Part shown: positions 54,121 to 64,000 of the stretch, piece by piece | How the letters are laid out: every line of letters starts with the position of its first letter | How positions within the stretch are numbered: position 1 is the first letter of the stretch | From: Brachionus manjavacas | Taxonomy: Eukaryota; Rotifera; Eurotatoria; Ploima; Brachionidae | Reading direction: 5' to 3' | Length of the DNA: 64,000 bases | Assembly (NCBI GenBank): GCA_019054805.1 | Contig: JAHQIY010000004.1 | Location: forward strand, 8,502,501 to 8,566,500 | Notes under the pieces: generated by a model | What the model was told of the DNA's origin: nothing | The model's input: the letters and a program-made list of their open reading frames with translations, nothing else | Databases searched by the model: none | Program-made: the position numbers and the translations under genes

Positions 54121-54879
54121 TGATATCACTCTATCTTAATTTAAAGTTAAACTTTTTGATTTAATTAATTTTGCTTATATAATAAACTTAAAATAATTTG
54201 AAAAATAAATAATAAAAAAAAAACAAAAAAAGATAGATATTTATAAATTTTTAGAATAATCAAAAGTAGATGAATAAAACTTTTGTTGATATCAAATGTA
54301 CTGGTTTGAAAAGAAAAAAAGGCAAGAAGGTGATTTGATTCAATTTTTTCAAATATGACAAGCATTTAAATAAGATAGATTGTTTCGATTCAATCGTTCC
54401 AATTCCAATTTTTTTTCATACAAGTCTTAGATCTTTAAAACAAAGAATGCAAAGCATTTCATGCAGTTGGTAAATTCGTTACGCGAACCACATTCGACTT
54501 CAATTGAGAACAGTTTTAATTAAATATTACATTTTCCATAACAAAGTCCGATGATAAATCGACTGGTTTCATGCTCACAGATTTTTAAAAATAAAAATTA
54601 TAAAGTTAAAAAAAAACTTTTGTTTAAGATATAATGAGAAAGTATTTTGTAAATGATCTAGCTTTTAAACATTAAGTTAAAAACACCAAAAATAGAAAGT
54701 TAAAATTCGATCTAAATTTGATAAATAATTATATTTCTAATGTAGATGCAAAACAATTTTTCAGAACTAATTTATCTAGTTCTAAATTTAGTAATGAAAA
54801 AAATTTAATCTTTTTTTTATTTATTTTGTGTTTTACCTGAATTTACGTAAATTTAGAAAAAGTAAAAATTCAAAAAAAA

Positions 54880-55420
54880 ACTTGTTATCTAAAAATTTGA
54901 CAATTACATAAATTTATTTGAATAATTTGAAATATGTGAAACCTTTTTGGCTTTCTAATTATAAAATTAGAGAAAAAATGCCAAATTCTACTCCAATGTT
55001 TGTCAAAGAAGTTAATGGTCTTCCGATATTTTGTTTTGTGAAGTTCAGTACAGAAAAACAGAACAAAGTGTAAAAAAATTAAATAACTTTTTTTCCAAAA
55101 GTTTAAAAATAGTTCTGTGAAAGAAAAAAAAACCGACATTTTGAACCATGGCGTTATGCTATCCAGGCTTATTCAAGTTTTATACAATTATAGATTGCTC
55201 GATTAAATCTCTTATTATCCTTCTCTATTCAAGCTTAGTAAGTTTTAAATTTCTAAGGCATTCTAAAGCATTCAATTCTCTAATTAGTATGGTTGCTCTT
55301 CTTTGGACACCTTCTATGATTGCTAATTCTTCATTTATCAAACTTTAACATCATGAGGAAATCTAACTAGGAAGGTATTCAACTTCTTATATGTATTCCT
55401 GTCCCGATGTTTAAATCTCC
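54880..55420 (-). pseudogene. Degenerate CR1-like LINE ORF2 C-terminal fragment
   Basis: On the minus strand, EELAIIEGVQRRATILIREL (about 55240-55310), then a broken LTKLE(stop)RRIIRDLIEQSI, and further down NFFDKHWSRIWHFF. These match the LExVQRRATKLI, RRxRGDLIExFK and NFFTNRVxxIWNSLP blocks at the end of CR1-type ORF2, in correct order. About 95 bases of it (55030-55125) resemble 47205-47310. Confidence 0.65.
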
Positions 55421-55690
55421 GTTTGATTTAAAGAGCCAAGGTTTGTATTAAATTTCTTAATGACTGCTTCTATGTGAGCTCATTATTTCAGATTGTTCAT
55501 GTAAAGGACTCTTATGTTTATTTCTTGAGATAACTTAGTTGGTTTGCTCTCAAAATCTCCCAAGTAATAATTGCTCTATTGATTATTACAACCAAAGTGA
55601 ATTACTTAACATTTTTCATTATTAAATTTTTTGAGCATTTTATATTATTTTGTTAATTAACAAAAAAATAAACATAATGGAAAATTTAAT

Positions 55691-57177
55691 TTTTCTTCGA
55701 TACTTTACTTTACTTACTTTACTTTATTTATTTGAGGGAAACCCTCAGGCTACTCAGAATGGAACAGAGTCCTTCTTTTTAGCCTAACGATTATTAAAAA
55801 GGATCAAAAATTGTTTAAATGTGTTTCGAGTAAAAATCAAAAATAAAATAAAAAACATAAATAAATATATAATTAGGGGTTGTTGTTGGATAAGCGTGTT
55901 GACCCAGAACTATGTTCCATTTAGGAAAATATTAAAGTTTTGGAACAATGAATTAAATTTGGGATTGTTATTCGTTTCGTGCAGCATGAATTCGTTAAGA
56001 TCTAAGTTTAGCTGTGCATGGTTTTCGCGTCTGGTGAAAAAACTTTTGAGAAGTGATTGAGTTCTATTTGATGTTAGCTTGATCCGTAACTTTTCGTGAA
56101 TGTGGGTTATTCTCGTCCTGATCGGAAAGAACTTAATGTGTCTGAGGGCTTTGGTTTGGAGTTTTTGAACTTGAGTTTTGGTAAAATTTTCTGAGTTGCA
56201 CTAGACAGAGGAATAAAAGCGTAATCAAAAATTGAACGAATGAAATTCTTGTAAATAATTCTGCAAAGTTCGATGCCATTCTTTAGTTTCAAACCTCTAA
56301 CTCTACTGATTAAGTTTATTTTGGACGTGGCTCTTGAGGTGAGGCTTTCAAATAGTTTTTTAAAGCAGAGCTTCGGATCAAATTGGATACCTAGAAAAGT
56401 CGGGTATGGTTCAAGTGGAATTAATGTTCCGTCTAGGATAAGTTTTAGTCCGTATTTCGATTCATAGTTAGAACGGTGACCTGCTGTTGTGAACACGGTA
56501 TGAATTGTTTTGCTTGAATTGATGACTAAACCCCATTTTTTGCAGTAAGTGGAGATGAAGTCTATTGCTCGATTGAGTGTTTTTTCAATGTCTTTTGCGG
56601 AAGCACTTGAGAACCAAATACATAAATCGTCTGCAAAAAGGGCTTTTTGGACTTCTTTCGGAATAACTTCGGCAATGTCACTAAAAAATAACGCGAATAG
56701 AGTCGGTGATAAACAACTACCTTGTGGCACTCCATTTAAAATAGGAAATCCATCCGAAAATGAATTATTAACTGATACAAGAAATTGCCTGTTGGTTAAA
56801 AATTGTTTGATCCAGATAAAAAGGTAGTGGTTGAGACCAAGTTTTTGAATTTTGTAGAGAATGCCTTGATGCGATGCCTTGTCAAAGGCCTTTTCAAGAT
56901 CGAATAAAACAGCGCCCGTGTAATATTTTTTACTAAAGCTGGAAATAACTGATTGACTTAATCTAAAAGTTTGGTCTTGAGTGATCATTTTTTTCCTAAA
57001 GCCAGATTGGCACGTCGGTAGAATGTTGTTCGCTTCAATCCATTGTTGGATCTTGTTATTGATAATTTTTTCTAGTAGCTTGGAAATACAGCTTATAAGC
57101 GAAAAAGGTCTATATGAATTCAAATCATCTGGTGGCTTCCCTTTTTTAGGGATCATTATTATTTTCTTCGATACTTT
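55691..57177 (-). mobile_element. 5'-truncated Jockey/CR1-type LINE with 16-bp target duplication
   Basis: TTTTCTTCGATACTTT occurs at 55691-55706 and again at 57162-57177, exactly flanking the element. On the minus strand its 3' end shows a small hairpin (GAGGG...CCCTC near 55735) followed by AAATAAATAAAGTAAAG-type repeats, and its 5' end cuts into the RT domain. This is the ordinary LINE insertion signature and a useful contrast with the 1-kb flanking repeats of the LINE at 2.5-5.8 kb. Confidence 0.92.
56107..57156 (-). pseudogene. LINE ORF2 reverse transcriptase, truncated and frameshifted
   Basis: About 349 codons open without a stop: the finger block IPKKGKPPDDLNSYRPFSLI, motif A VLFDLEKAFD, motif B GVPQGSCLSPTLFALFF, and catalytic FADD in KALFADDLCIWF. 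The endonuclease and RT start are lost by 5' truncation. After SATQKI near 56190 a single frameshift moves the true C-terminus (THIHEKLRIKL, FFTRRENHAQLN, about 55880-56110) into another frame. The catalytic RT residues remain, but no full protein can form. Jockey or CR1 clade by motif style. Confidence 0.85.
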
Positions 57178-57929
57178 TGCGTGGTATTTATGAATATTAA
57201 ATTTTAGCCTGGCTTTTCATTATAAAGAGTAATCACATTGGTGATAAATTTCTCTTTATGAAATTTGAAAAAGAGATTGAAAAAATAAAATTTTTTCAAA
57301 ATTTTTTTCTATCATGTATTTGTCTAGGACAGTAAAACTTAAGCTTACCACTTAATCATTAAGTGATAAGTGGTAAAAACTCAATATCTTTTACTATATC
57401 ATTGGGTTGTTTGTGGATCATTTTTTGAGTTATTTAACTCAAAGTTTTAAAAATATTGAAAATTTATTTGTTTTATGAAAAATTCATCAATGATTTAATT
57501 GTCTATCATTTAATTTGATGGTTAAATTTATATTTCTTGATTTAAGTTTGAATTTAAAAAAAAAGAATTTTCAATATTTGTTTTTCAATTTTTAATTTAA
57601 ACTCGTTCTATTAGATGAAAAAGTTTAATTTAAGATACGAAAATGCTTGCAATATTCACTTAAATTTTTTTTTTTTCAAACTAAAATATTGATACCAAAC
57701 ATTTAAAAATAAAATTAAATATAGATTAAAGGTTAATCAACAGGCTAGTGCCTATGCCTCATGAGACTGATTAACACTTCATTTATTTAATTGATTGATT
57801 TAATAGTTATTTGAAAAAATTTAATGACAAGCTATTTAATTAAATAATTCAAATTTGAAACAAAATCTCTGCAAATTAAATTTATGTTATTGAAAATTGA
57901 AAGCTTAAACGTTGAAAACTTTAACAAAG
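57178..57929. other. AT-rich intergenic
   Basis: Nothing identified apart from simple A/T runs. Confidence 0.5.
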
Positions 57930-59400
57930 CAATTTATTAATCTTGAATAATTCTTTTTGATTTGGCCGTTCAATTAGGCTATTGTTGTTCCTTAAAATAC
58001 AATACAAATTTCTTGAGTCATTTTTCTTTAATTTTTCTCTTAGATTTAGCGGAGAATTGAAATATAATTGACATTTTTAAGAGGAAGTTAGCATCCTTTC
58101 AAAAATTCAATGTTGAAATGAATAAAGACCATAATTTTCTAAAGCGTTATTTATTTCATTAAAGCTGTTTACTTCAAGCTTAACATTTAAAAGTTTTATA
58201 ATAGAGATATAATAACTCTTAGCTAATTTATTTATTGCTTCCTTTGAAAAATAGCATAAAAGCGTAGAGCAATAGTCAAAATATGGGAGGATAAAGTTTT
58301 TAAAATACTGGATCTTTACTGAAGTAACAAGATTAAAAATTCTCTTGAATAAAAAATAATTTCCTATTAAACTTGAATTGATAAATTAGATGCAAATTAG
58401 GTAAAATTTTGATCAATTATGAAACCTAATAAACATATTTCCTTTACAACTAATATGTTTTCATTACCTTTTCTAATCTTGTCTAATTTAATTTTTTCAT
58501 TAATGACATTACACTGCCAATTCTAACTATTTGAGATCTATTTTCAAAATAGTTTGAAAGAAGACCCAAAGAAAAATTATCAAAACCATAGTGAAAAAGT
58601 TTTAAAAGTAATAAATTTGAATCAATAACATCAAATGCTTTTCTAAAGTCAACAAACAAAGAAACGGTTGTTTGTTTGTTTTCTTTAGCTTTATTTATTT
58701 CACTAATATACTCATCGATTAATGTTTGACAAGAATGTCCGTTTCTTAAATCATGTTGTCCATTAAATAAAATCTTATTCGAAATAATAAGCCAAAAGCT
58801 TTTCAAATATTTTTGCTATTGGTGATAGGATTGATATAAAATACCCCTATAATTGTTTAAATATGACATGTAACCTTTATTTTAAACAAAGGATTATCAA
58901 TGGCAATTTTCCAGTCTTCCGCAATATTTTTAGAAAATAAACAATTATTAAAGAGCTCATATAATAATGGAACAAAAAACTCGTTAAGATTTTGAATAAT
59001 TTTGGTCTGAATTCCAACAAATTCAGGGGAGTTCGCCAACAGCCTTATTAATTTCATCCAAGGAGAATTCACAAAATAAAAATCTTTGAGTTAAAAGAAT
59101 TTTATTGAATTTTAATTCTCTAAAAGTATCAAAGATGTTTTTGGCTGATTCACTTTCACTGGACAAAGAGGAAGATTTCAAAAAAGCAAAGCAATTAAAC
59201 ATTTTCACTTGATCAACAGTAGTAGACGCTTTTTAACATCCGAACAAAGTTTTTCTGGAAAGCTGTCATACTCAGCATTTCCTCTCAGTTTTATGGATGT
59301 TTTATAAAAATTCCAGAATTTCTTTGAATTTTTGAAGTCATTGGACTTTTTGGCCTCAAAATATAATTTTATTTTTGACGATTTAGTTTTTTAAACTCCC
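57930..59400 (-). pseudogene. Degenerate LINE ORF2 (endonuclease-RT linker to C-terminus)
   Basis: On the minus strand, in order: KFWNFYKTSIKLRGNAEYDS (about 59260-59320), FSLDEINKAVGELP with LNEFFVPLLYELFNNCLFSK (about 58900-59080), GHSCQTLIDEYISEINKAKE and motif A FVDFRKAFDVID (about 58600-58750), and the C-terminal segment NFILPYFDYCSTLLCYFSKE (about 58230-58290). Several stops and frameshifts. The catalytic motif C region is not readable. It represents a different LINE family from the other two, judged by the C-terminal block. Confidence 0.8.
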
Positions 59401-59746
59401 TTCTAGCATCCCTATACTGGAATAGATTCTGTTCTGTTTTATGCATAATTTAATTCTGATAACGTTTTTGCTCGAATTTACAGACAAGTCGGTATGAACA
59501 TAACAATATGTCGTTAAATAATCTTTTTAATGTTATAAGACCCTGTCGTTAATTCTGAATACCCAGGTATAATGACATGTCGTTAAATCGAGCAATTACG
59601 TAAGCAATAATCCCTGATATTTCTTAATGATCTTAACTCAGCATTGAACCAAAGGGATTGATCATTTAAAGTTTAATTTAAAATGCGAAAATGCTTTCAA
59701 TATTCACTTAAATTTTTTTTTTTTTTTCAAATTGAAAAAGTGATAC

Positions 59747-59787
<41 letters not shown>

Positions 59788-61203
59788 GACCTGAGTACAG
59801 AGGTGTTACAGAACGGTAAAAAATTCTAATATTAAAATAAATATTAATTTTTACTAAACAATGACTTTTTTTCTAAAACAAAGTTACTAAAATTAAATTC
59901 TAAGTCAGGAATTAAAAAAAAGGTTAAGAGTGCGGACTTGAAATTTAATATGGAACTTTTAATCAACTCTCGAGAATAAATTCTAAAAAATCGTTTAGAC
60001 AATCTTGCCCTAAAGTTTCTTAGTTTTCTTAGAATTCTCTCTAACTGCTTTTGGAAACTTTTCTAGAATATGGATAAAGTACTGAGATGGCATTAAATTA
60101 AATACGCAAGTAGATAATAGAGTTTTTGATGACTTTCGCAATAGTTCTCAGAAAATTTGTTATTATCAAGATAATAAAAAATTAAAGACATCAAGTTATT
60201 ATGTAAAATTTTTGCTTTTTTGGGAATAAATAAAATTTAGTTAAATTCAGCTTTTATTGTAAAATCAAACTTTTAAATAAGTGAGCGTAAATTGAAGTTT
60301 TCCATATTTTGAATTTCAAAAATTTATTAGGATAATATTTCTTCAAACCAAATGAATTCAAAAAGTCAAATTTTATAATAATTAAATCAAGGACAATAAA
60401 ATATTAGACAATAAAATTTAAATCTTTTATTTTGAAAAAAAAAAAAAAAACTTATCATCATTTTATTTTAAATTAAAATCAAAGATTCAATAAAAAAATA
60501 ACAAAAAATCTTACACAAGAGAAAAAATCCAAAAAAATCAAGATAATTTCAGGTAATTTAAAATTTCAAAAAATTCCAAAACAAAAAAAATATTTATCTT
60601 AAAAAAATATCATAAACTCAAAAGTGGTAAATATTAAAAAAATAATAGTATTAAGATAAGAGCGAACTGCATGAGTAATAAGACCATTTGGCTCTTTAAA
60701 AAACTAAGTCTATTAAACATTTATCTCATGTCAAAACAAGCCGGACTAAAAAGAGCACCCAAAGTTACAAAGTGGTACTGATGTGCATCCGGCTATTTGT
60801 GGGCCACATTTCATAAAGCATTGGCAAAATTCTAAATATTGCGAACACTTGACACAAATGAGACTTGATTTCAAAAATCACCGTCGTATGCTCAGAAACC
60901 CGTGTGCGCAGTTCATTGAGCGGATCTCCTAGTGACTTCATTCCCAAGCAAACATTAAAAAAAATCTAACTTTTCCTAAAAATCAACTAATCTAAATTAA
61001 ACACTGTTTTAAGCAACTCACATTCAAGGAATATAAATAAAATTAAAAAAAAAAAAAATTTTCGGACATTGGACAAAAGTTAACATATATAATAAGCCAG
61101 CCCCAAATAATAGCACTTAATTATTGTTCCGATGTTTTGTTCTAATTGTTTGAAAAAAATGAACCATCTTAATACTTTATTATTCGGGCCCTTTGTTGTT
61201 CGT
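59401..61203. other. Intergenic with a coding-like GC-richer pocket
   Basis: Mostly AT-rich. The pocket at about 60680-60960 is richer in G and C and opens on both strands: plus 60740-60930 contains PAICGPHFIKHWQNSKYCEH, minus 60947-60765 contains MGMKSLGDPLNELRTRVSEH. I cannot decide which strand, if either, is coding; an exon of an unplaced gene or an RNA is possible. Confidence 0.35.
59751..59787. repeat. Compound TA/GA microsatellite
   Basis: About 14 TA units run straight into four to five GA units. Confidence 0.95.
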
Positions 61204-62958
61204 TCATAAAGCCTTCAAGATTAGAGTGACTAAGAGGGCGGACGCGAACAGAAGCCGCGTGTTGCCTCGGGCGCTGTCCGAGCCGTTCAATATGCTCTGC
61301 TTGGTCGGCAGCGTGTTGCTCTTGTCGTTTTTGTTCTCTTTGACTTTTTGGTCGATGACCGGTTCGGGCAGTGGCTTCTCGGCCGGCTCACTGTGCTCGG
61401 CAAGCAGAGGCCGAGTTGTGCTCTGCACAAGCCCGTCTGGTTGTTCGGCCTCGTGCACAAATTGCACTTGGGCAGCAGTTGTAGTTGGCGCCGGGGTCGG
61501 CTGTGGTGTTGTGGTGATGGTGGTGGTGGTGGGCGCCATGGTGGTAGTGGCAGTCGCAGTGGTCTGGCTGGCGGTGCACTGGTACTCGGGCATCGAGTCG
61601 CACTCGGCCTCGACCGCTTCTCTCTCAAAGTTTCCCTGGCAACTGTACGAGCTGAAGGGCACCAACTGGCCGTCGTCCATCAAACAGTGTCCGTCCAAAT
61701 TGACGAACAAACGCGCCTTCTCGAACTCGCACGAACACTTGGTGTGCACGTCGGCATTGTCGAACAAAGTCGACCTCTTGAACACCACTTTGGGTATGCG
61801 GCGATTGAGGCCCTGTATGCTGGAGTGGAAGCCGCGCCACACATGCACAAACCAACACGCGCTCACCTCACTCTCCAGCCGATTGGGCAAGCTCAACTCG
61901 ATCACGTTGATGTAGGCGCGCGACTGATTGCGCGAGCAAAAAGCCCTGTTGCTGAACTCGCCGAGTCGGTTGCCGCTCAGATCAATTGACTTGATGAACT
62001 TTTCATTCGATTGTCTGTCGAACGCGAACGCGCTTATGTTGTTCAGCATTTGGTTTTGCGAGGACAAGTCCAGCCGGTCCAGATTGATCAGAGTGAACAG
62101 AAATTTGTCGGGCAAGTGTTTGATGTAGTTGCGAGCCAGATTGATGGAGACGAGCTCGGCCAGATTGTGAAAAGCGGTCGCGTCTATGTGGCTGATTTGG
62201 TTGCCGTCCAGCGACAAGTACTTGAGCTCTCTTAGATTGGACAGTGTGTCCGCTTCGATGGACTTGAGGCGATTGTGGTCCAGGTTCAGGTCGCTCACAC
62301 TCGACGGTATTTGAGTCAAGTGTTCGATTTGGTTTTTGGACAGAGACAACTGCTTCAGCTCGTTCATGTGGCTTATGAGCGGCATTTGAGTGAGGCCGTT
62401 GTGAGCCATCTGCAGGGCGGACAGCGAGCCCAGGCCCTTGAACACGTGGCTGAGCTGCGCCGGGTCCATTTGGCCCAAGAGGTTGTTCTCTATTTTGAGA
62501 GAGCGCAGCTCGAATGTGCCGTGGCTGAACGCGTCCGCCTCGATCAGCTCTATTTGGTTGGCGGACACGTCCAGCGCCACGAAGCCCTGCAGACCCCGCA
62601 GCGACTTGTTGCCGATCACGCTTATCTCGTTCAGATTCAGGTCCAGGTACTGGACGTCGAGGCCCGCGAACGCCTCGTCCGGTATCGAGCGAATTTTGTT
62701 CGACTGAAGGTCGAATATGTACACGCGCGCCTTCCGCGCTTCGGCCGAGTTGGCGCGCACAGGAAAATTGCCAATTTGGTTGTTCTCTTCGTAGCGACAG
62801 TAGATGTCGTAGATTTTGGACGCCTGTTCGTTTGACTCCAGAATTTCGTCCTGCATCACGTCCCCAGTGCACTCGCACTTCTCGAACAAGCAAAACTCCT
62901 CTTGGCCATGCGTCGCACCGTACACGCACAATAACAAACAAAAAATTAGAATTTTCAT
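61204..62958 (-). CDS. Secreted leucine-rich-repeat protein with Thr-rich stalk, paralogue 3
   Basis: Intronless, 584 residues. Signal peptide (1-18, MKILIFCLLLCVYGATHG), N-terminal cap with CLFEKCECTG, then about 12 LRRs (e.g. LKYLSLDGNQISHIDATAF). Next come the family block FAFDRQSNEKFIKSIDLSGN with RAFCSR and a C-terminal cap (CSCEFEKARLFVNLDGHCLM to YQC, about 398-456). A Thr/Pro-rich mucin-like stalk (about 458-495, TTTMAPTTTTITTTPQPTPA) follows, then a charged spacer and a small-residue site (NGSDSARG) before a hydrophobic end (LLFASALLVTLILKAL). This is a good GPI-anchor signal. The gene is strikingly GC-rich for this window, unlike paralogue 1. Role inferred: surface recognition or adhesion. 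Confidence 0.92.
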   Translation of the reverse strand: MKILIFCLLLCVYGATHGQEEFCLFEKCECTGDVMQDEILESNEQASKIYDIYCRYEENNQIGNFPVRANSAEARKARVYIFDLQSNKIRSIPDEAFAGLDVQYLDLNLNEISVIGNKSLRGLQGFVALDVSANQIELIEADAFSHGTFELRSLKIENNLLGQMDPAQLSHVFKGLGSLSALQMAHNGLTQMPLISHMNELKQLSLSKNQIEHLTQIPSSVSDLNLDHNRLKSIEADTLSNLRELKYLSLDGNQISHIDATAFHNLAELVSINLARNYIKHLPDKFLFTLINLDRLDLSSQNQMLNNISAFAFDRQSNEKFIKSIDLSGNRLGEFSNRAFCSRNQSRAYINVIELSLPNRLESEVSACWFVHVWRGFHSSIQGLNRRIPKVVFKRSTLFDNADVHTKCSCEFEKARLFVNLDGHCLMDDGQLVPFSSYSCQGNFEREAVEAECDSMPEYQCTASQTTATATTTMAPTTTTITTTPQPTPAPTTTAAQVQFVHEAEQPDGLVQSTTRPLLAEHSEPAEKPLPEPVIDQKVKENKNDKSNTLPTKQSILNGSDSARGNTRLLFASALLVTLILKAL

Positions 62959-64000
62959 ATTTTTTTTTTCTGTTGTTGTTGTCTAATTTAGTTAATCTAA
63001 ATAAAATTTTGAATTAATAAAAAAAGGTCTTTTTTATTTTTTTTTTTTTTTTTTATATAATAATTATGTAATCATTAGTAATATTTGGCTTATCGGAATT
63101 AGCAACAACAAAAAATAGAAAAGAATGAATAACTTCAAGCCCACAAATTGACTTAATACTGAGATAAATTTTATTTAATAAATTTTTATCTAATCATTTT
63201 TATGATTTTTTGAAGTTTAAATTCAATAAGCTTGATAAATTGAATGAGTGAGCCGAGCAGTCGGCATCGGCTCGCAGCTATTGAGCAACATATGCCCGCC
63301 GCATTTCACTCGATCTGATTTCGGGCGTTTGTTGCTGCAATGAACAAGAGAACAAGAGATCAAGAAGAAGAAAAATGCTAAATATTAAACATGGAACATA
63401 TTTAATGGTGTGCCGTTGTCGATGGATAGTGCTCGGGATTGATCTGTCGAGCTTCTTATTTGTATAGACCAGTTGCAAATTTATGATCACAACTTGATTA
63501 TGAAAAGAGCTATCTCTCAACAACAAAAATCCTAACCTAACCTGATCTTTGTCTCAAGAACGGAATTGCAAGTGGTCATTTGCATTTATTAATTAGTCCA
63601 AATTAACAAGGCTTTTGTTTACGCAATTTTTTTCACTGATTTAAATTTCAAATTAAATCATGATGACGATGATTATTAATTTTACTTTTTTTGTTATGTA
63701 AATTTTCCGCTCGTCAATGCCCATGCATGCAAACAATATTTGGCAATTAAGAGCTTCCTTTGATCAATTTTAGATGTTTGAAAATTGCTTTTGAAATATT
63801 TCTAGCATTAAAAACCTATTCGGAATAGATTAGAGTCCATTTAAAAGTGGGTCAAAGAGCTGACAAAAACTTTATTCACAAATAATCTTGACCAGGCATT
63901 TTGGATTTTATGCTCAGCCTAAATTTACGAATGTTATGAAATTGTGAACATTGGGCATGAGTTGGACTCGGCCCGGCTGACTTGCAGCAATTACTCTTTT
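62959..64000. other. Upstream region of LRR gene 3; no supported gene
   Basis: Begins with poly-T-rich DNA that probably includes the promoter of the LRR gene. The patch at about 63250-63540 is of higher complexity, with an 82-codon minus-strand frame (63526-63278) containing one hydrophobic stretch (IFSIFLLLDLLFSC). It has no homology I recognise and may be chance. Confidence 0.4.

Larger units (their letters stand above)
49284..54879. other. Gene-poor AT-rich stretch, 5.6 kb
   Basis: Nearly all homopolymer-rich AT sequence. A small complex patch at 49588-49730 reads CSVEMEERHKHCSTAAKRI followed, across a 28-base gap with GT-AG ends, by DLHKQNKQLELSSE. It looks like coiled-coil exons, but the gap is shorter than any other intron here and the phase fails. 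Also present are the duplicated segments at 51291-51486 and 52288-52483 and a palindrome at 54088-54120. Nothing else is supported. Confidence 0.5.

Noticed and set aside
61193-62941. Several long frames on both strands overlapping LRR gene 3
   Set aside because: They are shadow frames of a GC-rich gene where stop codons are rare. Only the 584-residue frame has a signal peptide, LRRs and caps.
63278-63526. 82-codon minus-strand frame with one hydrophobic stretch
   Set aside because: Ordinary frame length for this sequence and no family signal; the hydrophobic stretch alone is weak.

Overview
The window is AT-rich eukaryotic DNA from a small invertebrate animal. The evidence is spliced genes with introns mostly about 50-65 nt, animal orthologues (NUP214, RNF139/TRC8, DNAJC17), a eukaryotic tRNA-Asp, and many LINE, Tc1/pogo, MULE and Ty3/gypsy remains. 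The composition, compact introns and long AT-rich gaps fit a monogonont rotifer such as Brachionus, but that placement is inference.

Layout. 0.6-0.7 kb: first exon of an unidentified minus-strand gene that runs off the left end. 1.1-6.8 kb: a LINE with a nearly intact ORF2, set exactly between two near-identical direct copies of a 1.02-kb sequence. 9.3-11.7 kb: a five-exon SAM-domain gene. 14.1-16.0 kb: 3' exons of an unidentified gene, then intronless DNAJC17. 18.3-20.7 kb: an intronless TRC8-type multi-span RING E3 ligase. 22.5-24.1 kb: decayed LINE, Tc1 and MULE pieces. 24.8 kb: tRNA-Asp(GTC). 25.3-32.8 kb: an 11-exon NUP214 gene with an antisense membrane-protein gene filling its intron 3 and two internal tandem or segmental duplications. 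34.4-36.9 kb: LINE relics, a stray copy of the NUP214 FG-repeat end, and a pogo-type DNA transposon with TA target site and inverted termini. 37.5-38.9, 47.7-49.3 and 61.2-63.0 kb: three intronless secreted leucine-rich-repeat paralogues, all on the minus strand, each ending in a hydrophobic tail. 40.9-45.3 kb: a nested transposon stack (gypsy relic, MITE inside it, RTE-like LINE beside it). 49.3-61.2 kb: mostly gene-poor AT-rich DNA with three LINE relics on the minus strand.

The host genes are unrelated housekeeping functions: nuclear-pore transport, ER ubiquitin ligation, a splicing-associated J protein, translation. They are separated by transposon-rich stretches. The LRR paralogues form a loose same-strand family likely acting at the cell surface. 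The most unusual structures are the LINE between kilobase-long direct repeats, with a candidate -1 frameshift site between its ORFs, and the antisense gene inside NUP214. I found no CRISPR, operon or prokaryote-type system.
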